Below are positions 8,983-15,844 of a stretch of DNA of 64,000 nt, piece by piece. A program made the translations under genes and the position numbers. The stretch is taken from the NCBI RefSeq assembly GCF_009797935.1, contig NZ_VOLC01000006.1, positions 62,001-126,000 on the forward strand. Direction: 5' to 3'. How positions within the stretch are numbered: the stretch's first letter is position 1; the number at the start of each line of letters is the position of its first letter. The notes under the pieces were generated by a model. The model had not been told where the DNA came from. It did not search any database and saw only the letters and a list, made by a program, of their open reading frames with translations. The stretch comes from Lunatibacter salilacus (GTDB taxonomy: Bacteria; Bacteroidota; Bacteroidia; Cytophagales; Cyclobacteriaceae).

Positions 8983-9290
8983 TAATGGTCAGATGGAATC
9001 TCGCTATGATAATCATCCCACTGTGTGACGTTTTCGTCATGCTCGATTTCATGTGTCTATAATTGTTTTTCAGCGGTCACATGGAATCTGTTTATAATTT
9101 TCTTTTAATGGTCAGATGGAATCTTCGCATGGATGATAATCATCCCAGTGTGTGACGTACTCGTCATGCTCGATTTCATGTGTTTATAATTTGTTTTTTT
9201 GGGGTCATAACTTGCCCCGGTTTATCGGGATGGAATCTCGCAACGATAATTATCTCTCTATGTGAAATTTTCGTCATGCTCGATTTCATC
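8983..9290. repeat. Three tandem, divergent copies of a structured intergenic repeat
   Basis: Copies at about 8983-9065, 9103-9192 and 9201-9290, plus a partial copy at 9071-9100, share the order GGTCAGATGGAATCTCGC, GATAATCATCCC, TGTGACG-loop-CGTCATG, CTCGATTTCATG and TATAATTTGTTTTT. Two hairpins are conserved: TGACG/CGTCA, with loops TTTT or TACT, and GGATGAT/ATCATCC. The third copy contains an inserted palindromic element at 9209-9231. A fourth family member lies at 45749-45845. The array fills the gap between ThuA and the downstream oxidoreductase gene. Confidence 0.8.
9209..9231. repeat. Short palindromic element, copy 1
   Basis: AACTTGCCCCGGTTTATCGGGAT is shown here in two parts: AACTTGCCCCGG then TTTATCGGGAT. 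Its reverse complement matches elements at 57419-57448 and, in the opposite direction, 61010-61039. The arms CCCG/CGGG form a hairpin. Confidence 0.6.
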
Positions 9291-9337
9291 GAATCTTCGT
9301 TAGGTTATTTATATGGTCAATGATAATTTTTATCTTT

Positions 9338-10183
9338 TTAATTTATAAATGCTTTTAGCGGAGTATTCCTATCCGTCGCATATGCTTGATTAAAGTCCCT
9401 TCCTTTTACTTGGGATGCAACAAACCTCATTCCTTGAAGCATATGGTTGACAAAGGTGGGATCTTCATAGTCTTTAATATGGTGCCCTAGAGCACTAACC
9501 CATACTACACCTCCATCAAAATCCTGATGCCAGACCGCCGGGTAATACCTTGCAAAGGGCGCTGAAAGCTCACGGACCTTTTCTTCCTGATCCTTATTCA
9601 GTGACTCCAAGTCATGGGCCATAATTACCTTAATTCCGGGATATAATTCCTTCATAAGATAGCATTCATCCTCCTTCTCCCATACATTTGGCATTCCCTC
9701 CATCGAAGGATGCGAATGGTCCAGTTTATTTACTTTTAGGTTTTGAAATTTGGGGTGCCACACAAACCGCCCGCCGATCATCATCTTAAACCATTCCCAG
9801 TTTCTTTCCGTCCCGACAACGGAATGTATACCTACCAGACCACCGCCAGCTTGGATATACCTCCGAAAAGCCAACCTTTGTTCATCCGTGTCAAATACGT
9901 CGTTGTTCGTGCTGGTAAAAACCATAAAATCAATATCCTTTAGCTTGTCTTCAGCAAAGATGCCTGGATCGTCAGAAACCTCCACCGAAAATCCATGTAG
10001 GACACCTAAACGCTCAACACTTTCCACTGCAAAGGGAATGTTATCATGTACAAATCCTTCCCCATTTTTGGTATAAACCAATACTTTTAAACCACTTAAG
10101 TGGTCGTCTGCCGCCAAACCTATAGAGGTAACAAAGCAGCCGAGAAAAAATACCATTACTAATTTTTTGAATGTTGTGCGCAT
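9338..10183 (-). CDS. ThuA-like domain protein, secreted
   Basis: The 281-residue protein begins with a Sec signal peptide (MRTTFKKLVMVFFLGCF, cleavage likely after LAA). The rest is one ThuA-like class-I glutamine-amidotransferase fold: LKVLVYTKNGEGFVHDNI, then YIQAGGGLVGIHS, and later PAVWHQDFDGGVVWVSALGHH. ThuA proteins occur with Gfo/Idh/MocA enzymes in trehalose or 3-keto-sugar utilisation, but their exact reaction is poorly known. It is probably co-transcribed with the DUF6807 gene 68 bp upstream. The repeat array separates it from the oxidoreductase gene downstream. Confidence 0.85.
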   Translation of the reverse strand: MRTTFKKLVMVFFLGCFVTSIGLAADDHLSGLKVLVYTKNGEGFVHDNIPFAVESVERLGVLHGFSVEVSDDPGIFAEDKLKDIDFMVFTSTNNDVFDTDEQRLAFRRYIQAGGGLVGIHSVVGTERNWEWFKMMIGGRFVWHPKFQNLKVNKLDHSHPSMEGMPNVWEKEDECYLMKELYPGIKVIMAHDLESLNKDQEEKVRELSAPFARYYPAVWHQDFDGGVVWVSALGHHIKDYEDPTFVNHMLQGMRFVASQVKGRDFNQAYATDRNTPLKAFIN

Positions 10184-10251
10184 TTTGAGTTTGTCGTTTT
10201 TAACTTGAATTATCCAGTCAATATAAAAGATATTTTTTCTTCGTTCAAGAT

Positions 10252-11502
10252 TTAATCCAGAACGATTTTTATTTTGGGAGGATAGGCAAAATTCTGCCAG
10301 GCACTTTCTGCTTCCTCAGCTGTCAATTTTTTGCTGGAAACCAAAAACCTGTAGTTAAGCACATAATTTTTACCCGGCTCAATATTCCAGTCCTTGTTTT
10401 TAGTGGGTGCAAAGTTGGCGTACATATCGCCCCTGTCATACTGGTTTTCCGGCCAAATCCGCAAAGGTTCGGGATGGTTGTAGTTGGTTGGAGAGGACAT
10501 CATCACCACTGAGGCGTAATCATCATCTATGTCTCCCTGTACAATACACCAAGTCGCCAAGCTACCGTCAGCCTCTACCCTATTTTTCCCCTCTGATGTA
10601 ATTACTTCACTGTTATATCTGTCCCACTTCTCCGTGGTCCTCCAGCCTAGACTTCCATAGCGGTATTCCTTAAGCAGTACAGGATCATCGGTAGCAGTGT
10701 TGAGAGAAATTGAAATATCAGCCAAGTAAATTCCATTTTCTTCCGGAGTGGCAAAGATGTTAGTCCCCTGTGTTTCCACCATGGCTACTTTTGGAGTCAC
10801 ATTCCCTTTAAGAACGACATGTTCGTGCAATACCTTATAGCCTGCGAAAACCGGACCTTGAATTTTTTCCTGTGTATTTGCATACCTTACAGTACCCTGC
10901 CTTTCTTTTAAGTTCCAAAAATCAATCGTTTGTCCCTCAAACTCCGCACTGGTCCAGGGATTCCAAAGGCCATAATGGTGATAATGGTCGGGCGGTTGAA
11001 TTCGGGTAAGTGCTTTGCCGGTAGGCGACCACATTGGATGTACAAATCCACTTCTGGCATATGCGGAATCCACACCTGCGGGAGGATAAGCTACCGCATG
11101 GTTATACTGCCAAAGATCTTTGCCTTCCCTTCGAATATAGATTGCGGCATCATCCATGGCAATTGCCAGAAAGGATAAATTGCTTGAGCTTGGGCTTTTA
11201 TGGACTTCAAAAACACGTTTGTTACCTTGGGTTCCCGTAGAAGAAACCATCCAGTAAAGCTTTCTGCCACGTTGGTTATAAATCTGATAAGGGATTGATC
11301 TGGCTTGCCCCTGAACAACTTCCATTAGCTGAATGGAGGAATCAGCCAAATGGGTAATTTGATCCAAATCCACACTTACGGGAAATGCGAATTTTGGGGA
11401 TTCTTTTAATTCAATTTCTAATGTCGCCAATCGCTGCCCCCAGGCAGAAGTTCCGGACTGCAGTGCGATGAACAACAAGAAAATAAAAAACGTATGCTTC
11501 AT
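10252..11502 (-). CDS. DUF6807 (PmoA-like) secreted protein
   Basis: This is a 416-residue protein counted from ATG at 11502, which gives a clean signal peptide (MKHTFFIFLLFIALQSGTSA). An ATG further upstream would add 32 residues that do not resemble a signal sequence. The mature part has the DUF6807 features: HPMWSPTGKALTRIQPPDHYHHYGLW and, later, NYNHPEPLRIWP. The histidine-rich HYHHYG cluster suggests metal or substrate binding. The family occurs in Bacteroidota and Planctomycetota sugar loci, and its function is unknown. It is the first gene of the minus-strand block facing the LacI-type regulator. Confidence 0.8.
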   Translation of the reverse strand: MKHTFFIFLLFIALQSGTSAWGQRLATLEIELKESPKFAFPVSVDLDQITHLADSSIQLMEVVQGQARSIPYQIYNQRGRKLYWMVSSTGTQGNKRVFEVHKSPSSSNLSFLAIAMDDAAIYIRREGKDLWQYNHAVAYPPAGVDSAYARSGFVHPMWSPTGKALTRIQPPDHYHHYGLWNPWTSAEFEGQTIDFWNLKERQGTVRYANTQEKIQGPVFAGYKVLHEHVVLKGNVTPKVAMVETQGTNIFATPEENGIYLADISISLNTATDDPVLLKEYRYGSLGWRTTEKWDRYNSEVITSEGKNRVEADGSLATWCIVQGDIDDDYASVVMMSSPTNYNHPEPLRIWPENQYDRGDMYANFAPTKNKDWNIEPGKNYVLNYRFLVSSKKLTAEEAESAWQNFAYPPKIKIVLD

Positions 11503-11593
11503 AGTTTTTGGGCTATTGAATAGTATTTTCGGGATATATTGTCGTAAACATATATATATATTCGGTCGGATACAATGGAAATCAAAAAAAATA

Positions 11594-11607
11594 TGCAATC
11601 GGTTTCA
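11594..11607. promoter_or_regulatory. Candidate LacI-family operator
   Basis: TGCAATCGGTTTCA is a 14-bp imperfect palindrome with the central CG typical of LacI/GalR operators; 10 of 14 positions are symmetric. It lies between the divergent DUF6807 gene and the regulator gene, 57 bp before the regulator start. A role in controlling both directions is inferred. Confidence 0.45.
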
Positions 11608-11663
11608 TTTTTTAAATCCTTTTTTTACCTTACCCGTTAAAACCTTGGCATGAAGGCTATTCG

Positions 11664-12716
11664 ATGAAGAAAGAAATTACAATTTATGATATTGCGGAAA
11701 GTATAGGATTTTCACCCACAACGGTGAGTAGGGCGTTGAGCAACCATCCGCGGGTCAAAGAAAACACCAAAATTAAAATCTTTGAGGCTGCCGCTAAACT
11801 CGGGTATCAATCCAATATATTTGCCTCCAACCTTCGCAGAAAACACACTTTTAACATCGGTGTCATTGTTCCACGACTCAATAGCCCCTTTCAATCCTCC
11901 GCGCTGGCAGGTATGGAAAAGGTCGCCAGCCAAGCAGGATACAACCTGATTATCAGTCAATCACTTGAATCCCTTACTAAAGAAATCGCCAATACCAAAA
12001 CAATGTTCAACAGTAGGGTCGATGGATTATTGGTGTCATTAGCTGCGGATACGGAAGCTATTGATCATTTTGAACCGTTTTTTAAAAAAGAAATTCCAGT
12101 CATCTTTTTTGACAGGGTTCCTGAACAAAACTATGGAATGGGCGTGGTAATTGACAATGAAAAAGCAGCATTCGAAGCGACTGCGCACCTAATTGAACAA
12201 GGGTGCAAAAACATTGCCCACGCCTTGGGCAATTTGAAGATTAATGTATATGCGGACAGGTTAAAAGGATACCAACGAGCCTTGGAATCAGTTGGAATCA
12301 GACACGTTCCGCAAAATGTAATTCTGACGGATTTGAGTGAGGAGGCAGGGGAGAAAATTGTAAGCCAACTCATGGAAATGAAACCACGTCCGGATGGCTT
12401 ATTGGTATCGAATGACAGTTGTGCCGCTAGCTGCCTTGTAGCGCTGAAAAAGCGGGGAATTATGGTTCCTGAAGAAATCGCACTGGTTGGATTTAATAAT
12501 GACGTCATTTCCCGTATGGTAGAACCGAATCTAACGACAGTGAGTTATCCGGGATTTCAAATTGGAGAAGTAGCTATGGAAAAACTCATCCAAAAACTTG
12601 TAGCAAATGAGTCTGGAATAAGGCAGGAGAAAGAACTTATTATCTTGCCCTTTAATTTGTTGATTCGCGCTTCTACCCTGCGTACTGTTAGTTCTAATAA
12701 AACAGGAAAACTATAA
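11664..12716 (+). CDS. LacI/GalR-family transcriptional regulator
   Basis: The 350-residue protein has an N-terminal helix-turn-helix (TIYDIAESIGFSPTTVSRAL, residues 5-24) followed by the hinge helix region LGYQSNIFASNLR. A periplasmic-binding-protein-like effector domain starts at about residue 60 (NIGVIVPRLNSPF). It ends with the usual VGEVAMEKLIQKL segment. It is divergent from the DUF6807-ThuA-oxidoreductase-uxuA block, which it probably regulates in response to a sugar acid or glycoside. The ligand cannot be inferred. Confidence 0.9.
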   Translation: MKKEITIYDIAESIGFSPTTVSRALSNHPRVKENTKIKIFEAAAKLGYQSNIFASNLRRKHTFNIGVIVPRLNSPFQSSALAGMEKVASQAGYNLIISQSLESLTKEIANTKTMFNSRVDGLLVSLAADTEAIDHFEPFFKKEIPVIFFDRVPEQNYGMGVVIDNEKAAFEATAHLIEQGCKNIAHALGNLKINVYADRLKGYQRALESVGIRHVPQNVILTDLSEEAGEKIVSQLMEMKPRPDGLLVSNDSCAASCLVALKKRGIMVPEEIALVGFNNDVISRMVEPNLTTVSYPGFQIGEVAMEKLIQKLVANESGIRQEKELIILPFNLLIRASTLRTVSSNKTGKL

Positions 12717-12887
12717 TGGTATCTCTTTTTTCTAGTTCACTAGGTGTTAATCGAAATTATTTTCTGAAATATAGATCCAAGACAATTACTAACCAATAAC
12801 AGTACAACTAATTTCTTAGCTAAAGAGCGGGACTATATCAGTAAAACGTAAAAATATTTCTATATTAGGTGCTTATTTCTTTCCAAA

Positions 12888-13715
12888 ATGGTAAACTCCG
12901 ATAAATATCATAGAACTCTTTTTTTTATAGCATTGAGTCTGGTTTATTTAGGTTCCTGCGGTCAAAACAGCGAATTCCGTGACTTGGGCCAGATAAGTGA
13001 ACTCGAAGAGATGGTTATGACTCCAGCTTCAAAAATTGCACCGAGCAAGGAGGATCCAGTCTCACAAGTAGAAGATCTTCGAAAAATAATTAAGGATGGA
13101 AATATAAGGTTTGAAACCACTGATGCTAGGGAAACAAAAATTCGCTTACTCGAACTAGTTGCTGCACATGAAGGATATATTTCCAAAGACTATGCAAATA
13201 CATTTGGGGATATTACAGAATACACCATTACAGTTCGTATTCCTGCTACTGGGTTTGATCAAATTGTTGAGAAAATCACAGCTTTAGCCAAAAGAATAGA
13301 AAGCCAACATGTTAATTCCCTGGATGTTACAGAAGAGTTTATCGACATAAATTCAAGGATAAATACTAAAAAGTCGTTGGAAAACAGGTATAAAGAGCTT
13401 TTGCAACAATCCACTACGGTGGAGGAAATTTTAAAAATTGAAAAAGAAATAGGAAGTTTAAGATCAGAAATAGAATCCATTGAGGGACGGCTGAATTATT
13501 TGCAAAATCAGACTTCGATGAGTACGCTTGTGGTTGAGTTTCATGAAAAATCAGCTTCTTCTAGATTTGGACCCTCTATTGGAGGAGCCTTAAGAAACGG
13601 ATGGAACAATTTGCTGAGCTTCTTATTGTGGCTTTTGAATATTTGGCCCTTCATAATTATCGCCGTAATAACAACCATAGCCACTTTACGGATTCGTAAG
13701 AGAAAGAGTAAGTAG
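12888..13715 (+). CDS. DUF4349 lipoprotein
   Basis: This 275-residue membrane-anchored protein has a lipobox-like LGSC near residue 24, so it is likely lipidated. The DUF4349 domain covers roughly residues 65-230: GNIRFETTDARETKIRLLEL, then EYTITVRIPATGFDQIV, then a coiled coil rich in Glu, Lys and Leu (about 150-200). A C-terminal transmembrane helix (NLLSFLLWLLNIWPFIIIAV) is followed by a basic tail. Function in the family is unknown. Dual anchoring by lipid and helix would place the coiled coil on the outer face of a membrane. Confidence 0.8.
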   Translation: MVNSDKYHRTLFFIALSLVYLGSCGQNSEFRDLGQISELEEMVMTPASKIAPSKEDPVSQVEDLRKIIKDGNIRFETTDARETKIRLLELVAAHEGYISKDYANTFGDITEYTITVRIPATGFDQIVEKITALAKRIESQHVNSLDVTEEFIDINSRINTKKSLENRYKELLQQSTTVEEILKIEKEIGSLRSEIESIEGRLNYLQNQTSMSTLVVEFHEKSASSRFGPSIGGALRNGWNNLLSFLLWLLNIWPFIIIAVITTIATLRIRKRKSK

Positions 13716-13768
13716 GTGTTGAATTCCAACTACTCATTCATTATCGACAATCTTCGGTGGATTGTTGC

Positions 13769-13776
13769 TACCTTTG
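13769..13776 (+). promoter_or_regulatory. Candidate -7 box of the first DEAD-box gene
   Basis: TACCTTTG matches TAnnTTTG and lies only 5 bp before the ATG at 13781. If it is used, the transcript would be leaderless or nearly so. No clear TTTG was found at the ideal distance. Confidence 0.35.
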
Positions 13777-13780
13777 CACC

Positions 13781-15103
13781 ATGTCCGAATCACCCTTCAA
13801 TTATTCCGATTATTTACAAACTTTAGGCCTGGAAGCATTTAATGAAATGCAACAGGAGTTTTTTGGCAAAGCTTCCGGTTCAGACCAACTAATATTGCTA
13901 GCCCCTACCGGCTCAGGCAAGACGCTGGCCTACCTGCTTCCATTAATACAAATGTTGGACCTTAATAAGTCTGTCGTTCAAGCGCTGGTGATCGTTCCTT
14001 CCAGAGAGTTGGCGTTACAGATCGAACAGGTGTTCAAATCCCTTAAGACCTCTTTCAAAGTCACAACTTGCTATGGGGGGCATTCCATGAAAACTGAACA
14101 AAATGCCCTGCTAGATGCCCCTGCGGTTATCATTGCTACACCCGGACGCCTGTCCGAGCACGTAGACAACGGATCTTTTGACCCAAGCACTGTTCGGTTG
14201 GTTGTATTGGATGAATTTGACAAATCCTTGCAGTTTGGTTTTCATGAGCAGCTAAAGGTTATCTTTGAAAAACTTCCCGGTGATCAACGGCACTTCCTTA
14301 CCTCAGCCACTCAACTTTCTAGATTACCGGAATTTCTACCCTTTAGATCTGTGGTCGAGGTAGATTATCTAAAAGATGCGCAGGATTCAAAATTGAAGTT
14401 GAACATAGTAAGAACTACCTCTGTTGAAAAAGTTGAAACGTTGATGCGCTTGATCGCAGGCTTTGGTCATGAGGTATGCCTAGTCTTCTGCAACCACCGG
14501 GATGCTGTGGATAGGATTAGTGCTTTGCTATCCAGCAATCATTTTGAGCACGCGGTATTGCATGGAGGCATGGAGCAAATTGATCGGGAAAAAAATCTCA
14601 TCAAATTCCGTAATGGAACGCACCATGTCCTGATTGCGACTGATTTGGCTTCAAGGGGGTTGGATATACCTGAAATCAAACATGTGGTACATTACCAATT
14701 ACCTCCTAAAGAGGATGCCTTTATTCACCGAAACGGCAGAACAGCCCGCATGCATGCTTCTGGACAAAGTTATTTAGTTCAGGCCAATGATGAGGAGTTA
14801 CCAGAATACATTCGTGGTCCCATTGTTGAACTCGAACTACCTGAGGAAATCACCCTCCCGGAACCATCGCCATGGGCCTGTCTTTACATCAGTGCCGGCA
14901 AAAAGGATAAAATCGGCCGGGGGGATGTGGTCGGCATGTTGACTAAAAAGGGAGGCTTAATTCCAGAACAGATTGGGTTGATCACTATAATGGATACGGC
15001 TACTTATGTGGCGATAGATCGGAAACAAATGCCCATTCTTTTGGAAAAAGTAAGCCAAGAGCGCATCAAAAAGGTGAAAGTGAGAATGGCGGAGGCCAAT
15101 TAG
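13781..15103 (+). CDS. DEAD-box RNA helicase with DbpA-like C-terminal domain
   Basis: This 440-residue ATP-dependent RNA helicase is counted from ATG 13781; eight upstream codons could be read but lack helicase character. Motifs in order: APTGSGKT (I), PSRELALQ (Ia), TPGRL (Ib), DEFD (II, in place of DEAD), SAT (III), VFCNHR (IV), ATDLASRGLDIP (V) and HRNGRTAR (VI). The last ~75 residues (LYISAGKKDKIGRGDVVGML) match the DbpA RNA-binding domain that targets 23S rRNA helix 92, suggesting a role in large-subunit assembly. Its stop codon overlaps that of the convergent toxin gene by 4 nt. Confidence 0.88.
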   Translation: MSESPFNYSDYLQTLGLEAFNEMQQEFFGKASGSDQLILLAPTGSGKTLAYLLPLIQMLDLNKSVVQALVIVPSRELALQIEQVFKSLKTSFKVTTCYGGHSMKTEQNALLDAPAVIIATPGRLSEHVDNGSFDPSTVRLVVLDEFDKSLQFGFHEQLKVIFEKLPGDQRHFLTSATQLSRLPEFLPFRSVVEVDYLKDAQDSKLKLNIVRTTSVEKVETLMRLIAGFGHEVCLVFCNHRDAVDRISALLSSNHFEHAVLHGGMEQIDREKNLIKFRNGTHHVLIATDLASRGLDIPEIKHVVHYQLPPKEDAFIHRNGRTARMHASGQSYLVQANDEELPEYIRGPIVELELPEEITLPEPSPWACLYISAGKKDKIGRGDVVGMLTKKGGLIPEQIGLITIMDTATYVAIDRKQMPILLEKVSQERIKKVKVRMAEAN

Positions 15104-15513
15104 AAAAACTTCCTTATAAACTGCCGGCTGTCCATCACGGGAATCACCGAATAGAAAAAATCTGATGCATTCTCTGTAATTATAAGCTGACAACCTTCCT
15201 GAATGGCGGAATAATACTCCATGCCATACTCGAAATCTATTACACGCTTATCATTAATGGCTTGGGTGACCACTCCATGATCCACTTTGGCAATTCCTAT
15301 CTTTGTACTCAAAAGCTGCATTTTCCATTTCGCAGCTTTCGAACCGCTTTTTTTTTCAGAAAAATGAAATGAGATCGCCAAACATATGGGTGACGTAAAC
15401 AACTGATAGGAAGGCCGATCTGCCAAACTCAAGATCCTAGAAGTATAGTTGAAATTTGGATATTCTTGATTGAGCACGGAAATCAAGATATTTGCATCCA
15501 GAAACAGTTTCAT
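15100..15513 (-). CDS. PIN-domain protein, likely toxin (VapC-like)
   Basis: The 137-residue PIN domain spans nearly the whole protein. The acidic Mg2+ site is visible: Asp6 in FLDANIL, Asp93 in VIDFEYGMEYYSA, and Asp118 in TENASDF. PIN toxins of this type cleave RNA. The start ATG overlaps the stop of the DUF6364 gene by 4 nt (ATGA), so translation is coupled as in a toxin-antitoxin operon. The target RNA is unknown. Confidence 0.82.
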   Translation of the reverse strand: MKLFLDANILISVLNQEYPNFNYTSRILSLADRPSYQLFTSPICLAISFHFSEKKSGSKAAKWKMQLLSTKIGIAKVDHGVVTQAINDKRVIDFEYGMEYYSAIQEGCQLIITENASDFFYSVIPVMDSRQFIRKFF

Positions 15514-15764
15514 TTCTTGGATTCAAAATACTCATTTTTCAATGATTTTCGGGAAGATGTCTTTTTGTATTCGGCAGGCCCCTCTGCAACTATATTGACC
15601 CAGTCAGAAATTGGCAATTCATCCAGAGACTTATAGTCACCAGATGTGATCTGAGCATATAAAAATTCTGTAAGTCTGGACAAACTTATTTGCTGGGAAG
15701 CGGCGAACTCTTTGGCCTTTTCGATGACCTGTCTGTCGAAGGAAAGTGTGATTTTGGCGTCCAT
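15510..15764 (-). CDS. DUF6364-family antitoxin
   Basis: The 84-residue protein begins MDAKITLSFDRQVIEKAKEF, a ribbon-helix-helix-like N-terminus (beta strand then helix) suited to DNA binding, then a helix with LSRLTEFLYAQI. The tail is basic and probably wraps the toxin. DUF6364 proteins are regularly paired with PIN proteins in Bacteroidota. Its promoter sits between the arms of an inverted repeat (15782-15815), which fits autorepression. The antitoxin role is inferred from family and arrangement. Confidence 0.75.
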   Translation of the reverse strand: MDAKITLSFDRQVIEKAKEFAASQQISLSRLTEFLYAQITSGDYKSLDELPISDWVNIVAEGPAEYKKTSSRKSLKNEYFESKK

Positions 15765-15781
15765 ATTTCGCCTGATTTACA

Positions 15782-15815
15782 TTATACGACAAAGTTAAAA
15801 TTTCCTTACGTATAA
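15782..15815 (-). promoter_or_regulatory. Promoter of the PIN/DUF6364 operon inside an inverted-repeat operator
   Basis: TTATACG (15782-15788) and CGTATAA (15809-15815) are perfect inverted 7-mers 20 bp apart. Between them, on the minus strand, lies TAACTTTG (15790-15797), a perfect TAnnTTTG -7 box. Binding of a dimeric antitoxin to both arms would cover the promoter. Confidence 0.6.
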
Positions 15816-15844
15816 GCATAATGATAATCCATAATTTGTGACTA

